Source: Chondrosia reniformis (taxonomy: Eukaryota > Porifera > Demospongiae > Chondrillida > Chondrillidae). From it: a stretch of DNA of 64,000 bases. The stretch is from positions 6,237,501 through 6,301,500 of the forward strand of contig OX359195.1 of the NCBI GenBank assembly GCA_947172415.1, in the 5' to 3' direction. A program made the translations under genes and the position numbers. This document shows positions 22,339 to 39,300 of this stretch, one piece after another; position 1 is the first letter of the stretch, and the number at the start of each line of letters is the position of its first letter. Under the pieces are notes generated by a model that ran no database searches, was not told where the DNA came from, and worked only from the letters and a program-made list of their open reading frames with translations.

Positions 22339-24235
22339 TCACACGGGTTCAGAATCTGTAAAATTTCTTCTCCTTTGATCATATTCTGAGCTCACCCCTC
22401 TCTTAAACACACTATATAAACAATCTCTTAACTTGTGCCCAATTGATGATGTCCAGATTATGTGGATAGGCAATATTATATAAACATAGAACAGGGCCAG
22501 TACCACAACCATGGCATATATCAACACACTGACAATGGGTGATATGACCAATAGTATGACCAAACTGAGAATGATGGCTGCACAGCAGTAACCTCTGCAT
22601 GACTTCGAATTCTTTAACGTCTAAACGTAAGCAAAGCAATAATTAGTCACCAATCAGACTTTAAAAATCAAAACACAGATAAGTTAATTATGAAAACATG
22701 ATAGACTCAATCTTCAAAAAAATCATAGCAATAATGAAACCACAACTGTTTAATCATATGTCATAATAATAGAGAGATCATAAAAGAACAGTCGCTGGGT
22801 CTAACCAAGATAAACTGGCATCAACTATCTGCCAATGAGCCACAATTGACATATCTCCATCCTATACCAACTACCATTTCATTTACAATCCTGAGATTCA
22901 TTTAAAGCTGAGCCAAGTTACCTAGATATTATACATGACTATATTGACAAAAAGCAATGCTTTAACATCTACTAACCTGCCAATTCAATATATAGGGAAG
23001 TATCAGAGTAATAAAGGTAATCAGTAAAGGGACTAGTAGCAGTATCAGAGGAGGAGAGAACAGCCAGATGAGACATCTAACCATCCACTTCTTCTTCTCT
23101 GTCCATTGCTGGTCACCCCAGGTAGTACACCCGGTTGGACTGTGCAATATTAAAAGTAATATATTACCATATATCAGGAATTGAATGCAAGGGTAAAGAT
23201 AGTAAGACATTGTGGTTTAAAGAAAGCGGGATGAAGTTCTTAAGGTGTATGGAATTACTGGGGTGTCAAAGTAGTAATATATTACAAAGTGATTGGTTAG
23301 TGCTAAATGTGGATATGAATACTGTTGCTCAATCCTTCCCCCTCACTCTTACCTAAGGTAGTGCATGTGACCCACAAGGTTGCTCAATCCCTCCCCCTCA
23401 CTCTTACCTAAGGTAGTGCATGTGACCCACAAGGTTGCTCAATCCCTCCCCTCACTCTTACCTAAGGTAGTGCATGTGACCCACAAGGTTGCTCAATCCC
23501 TCCCCCTCACTCTTACCTAAGGTAGTGCATGTAGGAGACAGGCTTCAGACAGAGCCAGCAGAAAGACTCTCCACAACATGTACAAGTCATGCGATTGCAT
23601 GCTCCATCATCTATCTTCTCTGTGATAGAGCTGCAATGAGGACACCTCTTGTAGCTGGATGAGGATTGACTGCTGGTAGCTGGTGCAGTAGAAAATGGTA
23701 AAGGAAGTGCCTCACGAGCACCTGAGCCTCCTTGTCTCTGATCCAGTTCATCAGCAGTACAATTAGAGCTACCGTGATACTTCTCCTTACACTTATAACA
23801 GGATCTTTGTCCACAGTTGATATGCTGACACTGAAATAGATTCTTTGGACAACCTCGTAAATTCTCGGATATCTCCGCATATGGACAATTGGGTGCAGGA
23901 CAGAATCGTACATTCTTCATCTTGGCAAGACGCCTCCTTAAGCTGTACTCCAGGTACTTTGAGAAACAGTCTTCACTCACACACGCAGAAATGTCACACG
24001 GCTTTACTTTACTATCACACGAGGGCAACGGACACCCAATATGCACACGTGAACTTGTAATTTCGTAGGAAAAGTAGGTCTGAAGACAGAGACAACAGAA
24101 ACGATGACCACACGAGAGCAGAAACGTTTCTTCCATTGTTAGATCATTGTAGCATATTGCACAAGATAGTTTACGATTTTCGGAATCTTCAACCTGTATT
24201 GGAACCTCTGAAGTTGGTTGATCAGCCACGGCCAT
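22339..24235 (-). CDS. RNF19-like RBR E3 ubiquitin ligase, copy B
   Basis: Three exons: 24235-23517, 23139-22977, 22620-22339; 387 aa, with the same exon phases and same exon 1 and 2 lengths as copy A. RING1 (CAICYNDLTMEETFLLSCGH), IBR and RING2 are present, followed by SPTGCTTWGDQQW and two membrane segments. The middle of exon 1 is almost identical to copy A at DNA level, including silent sites. The N-terminal 30 codons, the last codons of exon 1 and both membrane exons differ clearly. In RING2 the catalytic-type CNH is CNR here: a single CAC to CGC change removes the histidine that follows the ubiquitin-accepting cysteine. A 55-bp tandem repeat starts at the exon 1 donor and runs into intron 1. 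The protein may be catalytically weakened or regulatory; this is inference. Confidence 0.9.
23326..23530. repeat. 55-bp tandem repeat containing the exon end and splice donor (RBR-B intron 1)
   Basis: Three extra units follow the real exon 1 end. Each carries a copy of the last exon codons and the donor (cttacctaaggtagtgcatg on the plus strand) plus a gctcaatccctcccc spacer; one unit is 54 bp. The copies read gtgacccac after gtgcat, like copy A, rather than the sequence of the copy B exon. Confidence 0.9.
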
Positions 24236-24665
24236 CTTTCTTCCTATGCGTAGCGAGTGACGTCATGCTAAAGGGTCCGTCCCTTGCATTGTTTACCATC
24301 GCATATTATAGTCGTAAGTGTTTCACATTAGTTATAGTGGCAAATGGCCTTTTGTACAATATGCGAGTTTTTTTTATAAGTACACCATCATAACCAAATA
24401 CATACTACAATGTTGATCAATACATTTAGACAAATATAGCCGAAAAGATTCACACCCAAGTACAAAATGAACTTCAAGGTTAGAAATGGCTCGGTTTAGC
24501 AACATGACTCACAATTTCTTCATATTCCTTAGAAAAGAATTTTTAAATTTTATTAACACACATATGTATGTAGGTAGCTACAGTGTATACACACATAACT
24601 CTAGCAGTAGTTTTAACAGCTCATATTGCAGGCATAGATCTCTGCCTGCACTATATAGTGCACTC
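24236..24665. other. Intergenic, RBR-B 5' / cathepsin 3'
   Basis: About 430 bp holding the RBR-B promoter and the cathepsin L 3'UTR. A small inverted repeat (GCAGGCA/TGCCTGC) occurs at about 24628-24649. Nothing else is supported. Confidence 0.5.
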
Positions 24666-27586
<2,921 letters not shown>

Positions 27587-27946
27587 GTTCGTCTCGCAAA
27601 TCATGTGACGGATAGATAATTGAAAATTCATCACGAGGACGGGTTGGTGTGGCCTAAGTCAATTAGTTACCGGTATCAATTACCGGTATCTATAATGTAT
27701 GCATGACATCTTAAGAAAGATCGTTTTGCATGCTACCTGTATCACTTAGTTCGGTCCCATATGTGGTCTTTAAGAAAATGGACGTTAATATATCTGCTAG
27801 TTTTGAGTGTCCTGAAGGGAAATTAGTAATGTATTGGTAAAGACACATAGAAATATATAAACAAACAAATATTTCATTTTGCACACATGTAGAGTGATTT
27901 CTCTAATGTATTATTCAGTATTTTGAAAATCTGAATCAATTACTAG
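27587..27946. other. Intergenic, cathepsin 5' / HAP40 3'
   Basis: About 360 bp. A repeated ATTACCGGTATC-like motif occurs at about 27667-27690. It must hold the cathepsin promoter. No other feature seen. Confidence 0.5.
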
Positions 27947-29944
27947 TTAAAATCGATCCGAATTCTTAATGACCTTCTTTAGGACATCAAACAAATGTTT
28001 TTGAGGAAGAGTTAGTTGAGCCCTGAGGAAGGAGAAATGAAGAGAAATATGTAGAAAGGCTTCCTTCATGAATGTACTTACCAAATGTGTTTTTCAAGAT
28101 TCACAAGTGACTTTAAATCCTTATCCTCAACCGCAAGCTGAATAAAGAGACCATAGATTAGTAAAGGATTGAAATGAGAAGAAAGCAATTACTCTTCCTT
28201 CTTTGACTTTTAACAATGAACAATGAAAAGGTAGAACATTTCTGTTGGAGTACATGAACATTTACAACAGAATAATGTTCCCAAAGTGGTACATACGTAT
28301 ACATTATACATATCATTATACAATCCTTCAATGCTCAAAATATCAAAGCTTTACTACAAATGTAAAAATGTAGTCACTTTCAGAACTTCAAGTCTTACCC
28401 TCAAATAAGATTCTTAGTACGACCACACACAGAGAACACTAGTGAACTCTTACATACATAATATATACATACGTAGTATATGTACCATATATTCTCCAGT
28501 GATAATCAACACATAAGATGCATGTACGCATCAGTCAGATGTAACTCTATATGAGGTTAATGCTATTCCCTACTGCAGGCTAAACAGGTCATGATAAACT
28601 TACAACTACAGACTGAAAGAGGATGTGTTGCTCTCTCTTAAATATGGTCTTGTCACGTGACAGATCATGTGACACTCCATCTGAAAGGTCACTCCTATAA
28701 TAATCTAGCAATAAGTTGCTTTCTGGTGTTGCAAACATCTTTGGAGGCTACATACATGTGTAAAGTACATTTTAAATGAAAATGTGGATGATAAAAAGAG
28801 TCTAAATCACTACCTTGACGATTAGTAGGAGAAAAAGTTGTGTAATCTCAGTTTGTTGAAGAAATTGTTCATCCAAATCTATTGGAATGAAAACAGTAAC
28901 AGCTTAGTTAGCAAGCCTGAAAGACCCAGGAAGCTTACAATGTTTATCATGGGATTCTTTCACAAGTTGTGATATTTTATTGAGAGCTCCATCATAATTG
29001 TACTGAAGCAACCTACAAGTTGCCACCTCATTCAAGGAATGCAATCTTGATTCCAACATCTATAGCATTTGGAGTGGAAACAATAAATATGACTGACCTT
29101 TCCTTAAATTGTACCTGCAATCAAAAAGCTACATACTCTTACTTCATGTTGAAGATCAGCTGCTTTTTCGTAAAACATTTCAGAGTCGCTATATTTTCCA
29201 TATTTTCTTAATATCTGTGCAATTTCAAGTGCAAACTTTGCAGCCAAGCTATCATTTTTAATGTTCTTCTGAACCTGGATAGCCAGCAGATAGCATTGCA
29301 CTGCTGCATAAATGTGGTCCTCGTAGTTGTGACTTTTGGTTGAACGATAAACCTCTTCTGCTTTCAAGTATAACCGTCCAGCATCCAACCATGCCTCTGC
29401 CTCCCCAGGGAAATTCCCCATTGTGTGAGCGGATCTATATAGAGAGTATCATGACTGTATGTCAGTAAGCAATTAGTATATAACATGTATCATGTAATTC
29501 ACTTTGCCATTGCTTCACTACATAGCGTAGCATACTGATACCATTCATCGTTCTCAAGGCTCTTGGAAAGACCACCTGAATATCACGTGATACAAGATGG
29601 AATCCTCTACATATAATGCAGGAGATAACCTCACCATAGGCATCCATAGCTTCTTTGTGGTTGGGCTTCTTAAGTAGCCTCCTACAGGAACCAAAGGATA
29701 TTGCCGAATTACACTAGAAAATCTATGTATTAACGCTTGTGGTGTACAATGGCTATATAGCTCATATCAATCGCCTTCCTAAATGTACACTTGCACATTT
29801 CCAATAGTACGAGTTTGGCCTATAGGCATATATATATATTACGTGATTTTACACCCTTCGTGCTCTGAATATATGCACTAACTTCTTCATTCGTCCCACT
29901 ATGGTTTGGTATTGCTTAAGAAATAAGTCAGCTTGCGCATCCAT
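27947..29944 (-). CDS. F8A1: HAP40 / factor VIII intron-22 protein (F8A) homologue
   Basis: Nine small exons: 29944-29883, 29681-29635, 29575-29503, 29434-29143, 29059-28939, 28878-28814, 28747-28604, 28137-28082, 28022-27947; 311 aa, against 371 in human. Matches run along the whole protein: RLLKKPNHKEAMDAYG (human FLRKPNVAEAGEQFG), DEWYQYATLCSEAMA, the TPR-like repeats YAAVQCYLLAIQVQKNI and EMFYEKAADLQHE, HSLNEVATCRLLQYNYDGAL, QPPPAK-region PPKMFATPESN, and the end HIWAQLTLPQKHLFDVLKK (human MWPLLTAEQNHLLHLVL). HAP40 is an alpha-helical TPR-like protein that binds huntingtin and acts on endosome motility through Rab5. The low-complexity proline run of the mammalian protein is missing. Most of this gene is in exons under 150 bp. 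Confidence 0.9.
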
Positions 29945-30314
29945 CAGAAAACAAGACGGCAAAATAAAACAAATGGGGTAAACCCTCCAATTTGCACAGC
30001 TTGTGAATATACGCGCGTATGTATATACGTAAATTCTGACTATACATCTTTCTGATTTATGACACCAGTGTACAATTGAAGCTTTCTAATATTATATAGG
30101 AACAAAACACTTACAAACATTAAATTAATACAGGAAAGTAATCTTTGCTCTCAAAGTTTTCTTTGAAGTGGTTTAAAAATACTTTATTCTGAAGGACAAG
30201 ATTGTCTGCTTCACGCAGAATATTGTTTGTTATAATATGTGGTGAATTAGAAAAGTAAACATTTTATGACCAGTGACAAATATCAAAGTGACTACATTCA
30301 CAGAAGGCTGCGGG
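29945..30314. other. Intergenic, HAP40 5' / CLK 3'
   Basis: About 370 bp of AT-rich DNA with no supported coding or repeat feature; it holds the HAP40 promoter and the CLK 3'UTR. Confidence 0.5.
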
Positions 30315-33300
30315 TCAAACATCACTAGTTAGACCATTGGAAGATGAATGGGAAGACCGGTTGAACCCAAAGCCAATTCGATTGTTGCTACTCTCCTTTG
30401 TCTTCTTGGTCATAAGTGGTTCAAAGAACTTGTGTCTTAAGGCCTCCCTAGCTGTCAGTCTTGCATAGGGTCTGTAGCATAGTAACTTTGATATGAGGTC
30501 AAATAGAGCATAGTGCTCCGGATCCTTCTTCAAAATGTATTCCTACAGAATTGGAATTATGAAAGTTACGTCACATTTTCATTTTACTAAGTTGACAAAT
30601 CTACCTCTTGGTTAGTTAAATTCTAAGAAAATTGAGATCTTTACATGAATATTTGACATCATTTTCCAAAAAACATGGTTGACTTCAATATGAGGCTAAA
30701 AGATACACCTGAAATGGATGTTTCCCTATACACCTATTACTTAGGAAAACCTATAAGCTTTTGGTTGACACAGTAGAAGTATGTGAAATCTTAAGAACAC
30801 CTGGAACTGTATTAGCTGTTTATGACACACACAAAGGCACTCTGTTGCTTTTCATTCTGTCCTACAAGATAATGCTTACCTTCAGTCTAAAGCAGTGCTC
30901 ACTAATGTATTTAACATCAATGGTCCCATTATCCCAATCAATCTGTCCTGTTCTTGTGAAATACTTGGTTTTTGATGACTCTCGGCACATTTGAGGGGGG
31001 AGGGGCCCTAAGATGGTTTCCATCATGGCCAAGTGTTCTCGGTTGTTGTGAGTCTGAAAGAGGGTGAAACCTCTATATAGTTCAAACATAATACATCCAA
31101 TACTCCACATGTCACAGGGGTGGGACCAACCAAATTCTGCAAATTAAAGGAAAATACCCATTAAGGATGTAATGATAATGAAACCACAACTACATCACTA
31201 TACAAGGCATGGAAAGTGAAAAACAGCAGCCTTTGATAATTTTAGCTATATTGTCATCAGTTTTCTTTACTCCACTTACATGTACACAAATTCTTTTACC
31301 AAAATAGTCATTATTTAGCATAGAATTATCTGGTACACGTTTACACGTATATAATATACATGCAATTTTTCAACTTACATATGTAAACATACAGCACACA
31401 AGAAAAAGGTAAAAAGTAAAAAAAGGAAATCGGGTCAACCTGCGGAAAAATAGGATACTGACCTAATATGACTTCAGGGGCCCTATAGTGACGAGTGGAG
31501 ACTATTGTGCTGTGATGCTCGTCGTCAAAGGTGGCTGAGCCAAAGTCTATAAGCAAGACATCTGAATTCTTGACCACTTTATAGTCTCTTCTTTTATCTG
31601 GGTCATACTTCATGTCATAGTCTGAATTCACAAAGAGTATATTCTCTGGCTTCAAATCAGTATGGGTAAGACGAGACGTGTGTAAATCTACAGTCAAATA
31701 AGATATATCCCATACATACATACCATACGTACAAAAGCCATGCGTATACATAGTGTGTACAAACCTTGCTACATGACCAATTTAAGTGACAATTAAACAA
31801 TTAAAATCTTCCTAAAATATCATGAAGAGAGAAAAACAAAAGAAGCAATTGTTGGGAATCGAACTCAGGACAGCTGGTTACGACCATCAGTGCTCTGTCA
31901 TTGAGCTACTTATAAAGAAGTAATAAGCACTAATTAGTGGTGAATATCTCTATTGGAACAAACTGATAATCAAGACCCAACTTACATAGAATCAGCTTCA
32001 TTTCCTAACACATACTAGTTGTAAGGTCTAGGTTTCCAGAACTTACATTTAACTGCCTTAATCAGCTGATAAGAAATCCTTCGCACCTGGTCCAATGGAT
32101 ACGGGTGATAACCATTGTCCTTCTGCAGAGAACAAAAGTGAAGAATCCATCATTATATGAATGTCAGAGGTGAAAAACTGAAGCAGGAATATATAAACTT
32201 ACCAGAAAGTCAAATACACTCAGACCTAAAAGGTCAAAGGTTAAACAAATGTGACCATGATAGTCGAACCAGTCCAGTAATCTGACACATAACCTGAAAT
32301 GAAACAAGGATGGATGGATGGATGGATGGATGGATGGATGGATGGATGGATGGATGGATGGATGGATGGATGGATGGATGGATGGATGGATGGATGGATG
32401 GATGGATGCACACAAGAGGGACTGAAGAAAGGATGAATGAGAAGTTGACAGAATGGACGACTTAACTAGGCACCCTACAAGAGTTATATACTAATAACAG
32501 TACTCAGGGAGATTCGCTAACTGTACAACATTGTGCTGAAGTGCAGGATTATAGTAAGCAGATATGAGAATTATCTAGTGAGTGTAATCCATCTAATTAG
32601 TCATCTACTTATATATATCAGCACTAGTAATCCATTTAATCCTAGCAGGGTGGTGATGTACTTGATTCAATTAGTACATCTATATCCACATTAAAGGTTG
32701 GCTCTACTTGATCTAATGCAATTACTAGTCTATATTAAGTGATAATGATAGTGACTTTGTGTACTTGTGAGAATGCAGTTGAGGTCAATGTTATGATCTC
32801 ATATTCAAGTTTATAGCAAAGAGGAAAATATGATTTGGCAAATTCAACTACAATCAGGATTTACTGACACATTTTGAAGCAATTATCAAACCACAATCAA
32901 TCCAAAATACTATAGGCTGTATATACTGAGAAAGGACCAGAAAATCCAGCAATGACATTTACCAGCTGTAGTGAGCTGTGCCATAATACAGCTGCTACAG
33001 TGACACATCTGCACTCAAAAACTAGGTACAGACATGTGTTCAAATAGATTAATACACTCAAAATGGAGTACATTTACAATTTCTCTCTACACATAATAAT
33101 ATTTATACATCAAAGTAACCAGGGCATCTCTTTTTGAGGAAACTACAAGACACTATACATAAAGCATGCCATTTCCTACAGTTTAGATTGAGGATAAATG
33201 AGTAAGGGTTGCATCATTAATGGAAGTGTTATGTCGGAAAGACAGCTTTAGGAAAGAAGTGAATGTTTGCACAATTAGTTCAGAGGGGAGCCACAAACTG

Positions 33301-36300
33301 ACTTGGAGGATAAGAGATGTGGATAATCCCAATCTCCAACTCAGCCAGGTGGTGTTGGCTGCTGGTAAACACAAGATACCTCTTAATTGTGTTAATTAAA
33401 TGAACATGACCCAGACACAAAGTCTGCAAGATTGCCTCTCCCATGGTGCTTTGAAAGGAAACAATATCTATCAGTACTTTGCTGTGGTCCTTTCTCAGGA
33501 CCCATTGTAAGGCAAGGACTGATTGGCTTTGGAGTACATTTGACTATTCATGATCAATAGCTTCCTATGTACATCCCTCCAATCACTCTATAGCACTGAA
33601 ATGGCTTCAGGCATTAGGAGATCTTGGAATCAAGTTAGATGTGCAAGTATTGAATATTGTTACAAGGTAAATTGAATGATCATACAGGGTGGCCTCAAAT
33701 ATTTACTATGAACAGTCTATTTTTGAGAGAGAAGAATAAGTTTTTAACAATCGTCCTATACCAACTGCTGCACCCACCAGGCATATTGGCAAATACGTAT
33801 GTAGAATGAAACAAAGTCTACTTTATACTGTCTATTCCTATTCAAGCTAGTGACTAGGAAGAAGACAGGAAATACACCTCAGTGCCTCTTGCACATGATT
33901 GGAACAGTGAAAACAACTGGTGATTCATTGCATCTGTGTATTTCAACACCGCACAATGAAATATTGTTTGAATGAATTCCTCTTGGCTGGGGAGGAGTTG
34001 GGGTGGAGTTGGGAAGGAATTGGGAAGGAGTTAAAGAGGGAAGGTATCACATAATAACTCACTCAGATCCTGGGTCCACTACATCTCTGATGTGACGCAG
34101 AACTCTAATCTCAATTTTGGCAGCTACTCGATATTTTTCAACATTTTTAATAATCTTCACAGCAACCTGCCTCCCTTTTAATCTAAATCAAGATGTACAG
34201 ATAAAGTCAACATTTAAGCAGTAATAAGAAATACATAGGGAAGGATGCACAATGAAATAATGATCTCTTGGGCACACAATTTAAACAACAAAGATCAGCT
34301 ATGTACGTATGTATATTTCAAAATGGTGGCTCTCATATGGTAAACTTAGGCATTAAGATTTAGTTTCTGCAATGAAGCATATATTCTTCATAATATACAT
34401 ATACGTACACTGCTGTCAACAGAAAACATAAAAAAAATCTAATTTTCATGATGTTAAGACCCCTTACTGAAACAGTTGACCAATCATCCTGTACAGGGCT
34501 GGCTTCACAAGGAATACTGTCCCTTAAACCCATACAATCATTCATTCCCTAAAATCCCATTCCACCACACTATCACCCACTCTTCTCAAATTTATACAAC
34601 AACATTTCATTGTATCCAAGCACTACGTACATGTACCTGTTATGAGGTTAGTGGCATGTCTACCTCACACCAACACCTATCAATAAGACACTTGTGGTTA
34701 CTCAGCTGATAAGCAACCCTCCTGTGGTTACACTAGGTAAGTGGTCATTTTCCTAGTGAAATGTTTATTGCGTTCAGTCTGCCAGAGTGCCTTCCTTAAG
34801 CTAATTCAACTAAACAAACCGGTCTGTCAATTCAATAAAGTACTCTGTCTATTCAGTGCAACAGTGAAAGGAGGCCAAGCCTGTCAGGAATGCTCATTGC
34901 TAATATTTATATTCACCAAAGGAAATAACACTTTTCTAATAACTGACACATTACTATGCAAGACAGAAATTATATTTTAATTCTTGCTAATCAATTCTCC
35001 ATGTACAGAAAAGGGGCTTGACTTAGTTAATGGATAAAATACTTAAGTGCTTCTTACACAAAGACATTCATTCTACATACATAACCAGTACTATATACAG
35101 TACACAAGATGGGCCTGTGAGTTTAAAAATGGTAATAAAATCATATTCCTTTCACGGTTATACACCGACAATGGCACTAATCTTAATTGAACATAAACAG
35201 AGATATTTGAAACAGAAATAGCATTAAGACACAAGCTTTGACAGTTTCAATGTACAGTTTCATTAACCTCACTGCTCCCCTCTTGGGAGTATAGAGGTCC
35301 CACGCACATTGGAAATGCCCTGGTGTACATGGGAGGTGTCAACTGACGCAGTCAGTGAGTGAACTACTTATTTTCACAGAGGTACGTAGCTAGTGATCCA
35401 GGGGTATCCCGTTGGGAATATTAGTGACGCAAGTGTATCCCGTTGGGGTGTATTAGCGACAAGAGATCCTCTAGTGAGTAGTCAGTGCTAATACGCTATA
35501 CAACTGAATACACCATTCAATAGTGGATTTAATGGGCTTTCTCAAACCAGAAGCCATAACAATTTAAAACAAAAACTGGCTTCTCTTCATTAAAGACATT
35601 AAGTCCACATCAAGTAATACACGAAACCATGCCATATGTATCTGTACTTATCTTATATAAATAACTACTATAGTATACATTCTACTACTATAACTAGTAT
35701 AGAAATAGACTAAATTAAGTTAAAAATGGAATCATACTTTCACAAATATCAGGTAAACAGACTTACCCCACATGGATAAGCAAGCTAGAAACATCAACAT
35801 ACATACCAACCCACATATATATATATAGCTGGACAGTGACAGATACCTATCTAGGCTTCTCATATAGCCATTCACATATACGTATATACGTAGTATATCT
35901 GTAGGGGCTCTATATACGTATGTAAGGCTCATTAAGGTGGGGACATTATATAAAAGGAGGTATTATGAAGGGTAGGGACTCTCTATTTACGAGGTCATTA
36001 AGGTACATACGTACGTAGGCAAGGACTTTATAGAAGTACATATTCACACTGAATATGTAACATGTAACAGCTGCTGGAGGACCAATAAATATTCCAATAA
36101 TCATTTTCTTGCATGCTACACTAAAGACTTGTTGGGACTACACCTAGTGAGAGCTTTGGATGAGGATACAAGTTTTCTCCTTCTCCACTGGGCCAGACAG
36201 CTGTTTCTGGGAATTCCATCAGTGACCCTGGGAATCTTTGTCTTCTTCTTGATCTTTTGCGAGTCCTTCAGTGCATGACCATGCCTATTACTGCTGCTAA

Positions 36301-39300
36301 GCTTCACCAGTTTGCATCTTCCATGAGAACACAGGTGCTGGTGTAATTCTAAGCTAATCATGTTAATTATTTCATTGAAAAGGTACTTTTATCAAATTAG
36401 GCAGCCTGTTCTCAACCCTATTAGTTCAGCTTGTATTCGGCTACTCTCCAACCTACGTACGTACCTACTTCAAAGGGTCAGTAAATGGGCTTATATGCAG
36501 AGCCATATTTCTTGCATCTCTTCTATGTTTTAATTTAATAACAAGACAACACAGAATTTGACACAAATTTTCTGTGTACCATTGTTGACTTCAAGTCATG
36601 CTGATTTATCACAATCCCATACAGTATACACTCAAAGGTAATGAACATAATCAAATATACTTGAATACTAAAGTACATTAAAGGACATTGTCTATAGTCT
36701 CTGAATACTGGGAATACTTATACAATAGACATTTACAAGGAAAACGACACATCTTTCCGGTACCTCTCACTCAACAAGAAGGAAAACACATGGTCGCTAC
36801 ACTCATGATAAAAGTGTCAAGCTTGAACAACCTTCTGTTGGCAATAAGCCTTTATAAATTCACAACCTTCTTGTGTAGTATCAGGAAAAACCTTACAAGG
36901 CATACATATGCACAACAGTAGTAAACATACTGTACGCACTGGATAGTGAAGCATACAGATGAATAGCTAAATTTAGTTTCATCTGATTTATTGACTAGTG
37001 AATTCAGACGAAGAGCCAGCATTTTTAATTTTACCATCACTGAATAGCCCTAGTAGAAAACACAACGCTAGGCCTAGCAAGAAACACAAAATCATCTTGG
37101 GAGTGGTAAAGGACTAGTGTATGCATGTGGTAAAGAGTGGGAGAGGGGAGAGAGAGAGGGAGATGGAGGGGAGGAAGGTAAGTAGGTATCACCCATATGG
37201 AGTAACCACGGATGATTAGGATCCAGAATGGAGACTAATTATTAAGCTGTTCCCACTAAGAGTGGCAGCCTACAATTGCCTACTACATTGGTCACATATT
37301 CAGCATATGGTAACTACCACACCACACAAATGTACTAGATAATTAACTACGTACTTTGAAATAGCTACATCCCCACACAACTTCTAGTACATAAAGAAAA
37401 ATCCAAAAAAAAACAATGGAGCTTCAAGAGAATAAATTGTTATGTGATTTCCTGTTGTCAGCTATGGCAGGTACACCAGAAGGATTGAAACACCTTCACC
37501 TGAAAAGAGCACTTCCTATATTCCGACTTCATTTCCTTCTACACTTCTAGACTTAGCTAATCCTCCTCTTCTCAGTCCCTTTTCTGCCTATTTGTCTGAA
37601 ATCCCCTCCCTCCCTCACAAGTGGGAGTGGCAGGACAACCCTTCCCATGGTCACAGCGACACAGATTCCATACATATGCACAGATACTCCTGTGATGGTG
37701 GTGATCTAATAATGGTGACATTATCCCTTTGTAAGGATTTAAAGTCTTAGCACTGCAAACTTACACTTTGAGTACTTCTTCAGGATAGGAAACTAGGACA
37801 GATACAGCATATTAGAATAAAAAAACTTGATGACCTTAAAGATGGCATTAAGTCATTTAAACCCAAAACTTTACTATTTTAATTACTAAATCCAGGAAGC
37901 CATTCCATAAGGTACAGGCCAGTCTAGAAAGAGGCTTGAATATTACCTCACACCCAGCACAATAAGGTATCCATCAAATGTCCTAACTCAGTTATCAACC
38001 CAACCTCTCTAACAGAAATACCATAATGGTAAGACTAATCTTTATACACAAGCTAACTATATACATACAATTTCTGAACCTACTTACAAAGGCACTAATT
38101 TTCTGGATAGACAGATAATAAAAGATAGATAATACCTTTCGTCTTCATGCAGGCATACAAGTGTGAAAGACAGTTAATGGTTGCATGTGTAATTTTGAAT
38201 ACGTACTTACTGACTTAATAGGAGGAAGTTAGAGAAAAAGGATTTCACAAAGGATAGGAAAGATGCTAAATCTTTCATGTCGTAAATTGAAATAAACAGT
38301 TCACTGAACTGAAACTAGAGCACCAACCCATCTACCTCAACGTATACTGGAACCACTGTTATGAACACTACAGGAGCCAGTTAACAGGAATCGGAATTGT
38401 ACTCATTCAAACTTGACTACACACATAGGTATACAAAACTACCAAGTGTAGAATCTCACCCCTGGGGGTGGGGCAAGGGGATTTTCACTGTTTGGAAAGT
38501 GAATTCTACCAGACAGTAAACTTAAACTGAAAAAGGCTAAGAAATGTACTACTCTATATAATATATCTAGCAGTAGACAGCTGACACACTGACTGAATGT
38601 AACTCCACATACGCTCAACACTACTGCACAATTAACAAATGATATAGCATGCGTCACCTACCTATCTCGGCATGCTACCACTTTCCCAAAAGTGCCTTGT
38701 CCAAGAGTCTTAGAGACCTCATCTAGAGAAGACACAAGAGTGATGATGACAGACAATAAACACACTTCAAAATGCAGCCTAACGCCTAGAAGCTCATTAA
38801 TACCAAACAAGCTGTAAATAATGTAGGCTAATAATTTCAGACTTCAAATGAGTAGCTAAGACACGACTCGCATACAGAGTCAAAGATCTAACTTTATCTG
38901 ACGACAAAGAGTGATCGGTTTAGATTTTCTTTAGATAAACAGATTTGCTTACAGTGGTGGATGTAGTTTACACAAGAAATAGGTAAACAATTAGCGACCT
39001 TTCAGCAAGACGACAGTAAAAGGGAAGAGCAGCAATTAAACTAGGTATGCCGAGAACTGAATAATCTGTTTAAAACCGCATGTAGAATTGCGTCGTCACA
39101 CCGGCGCAACTATCTAAAAGTTGGTTGTACGACAATGTAACCTCTGTAAGATTAAACACAGCTTATAATTACATCTAGTATCCAGAACATCTCCAGGTTT
39201 GTAGATCAGGTGTCCTTCTTCATCATCTCGTACTATCGTCTTCTCCTTGCCGTCCTTATCCCTGACGCGATCATCCATGTATTTTCCGCTCCTGGTGGCA

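Noticed and set aside
31854-31910. Functional tRNA gene
   Set aside because: A- and B-box-like parts are present, but flanks do not pair into an acceptor stem and the anticodon loop lacks T33; a sister copy shows the same decay.
36116-36361. 81-codon minus-strand frame
   Set aside because: It falls on an R1 repeat copy in the CLK intron.
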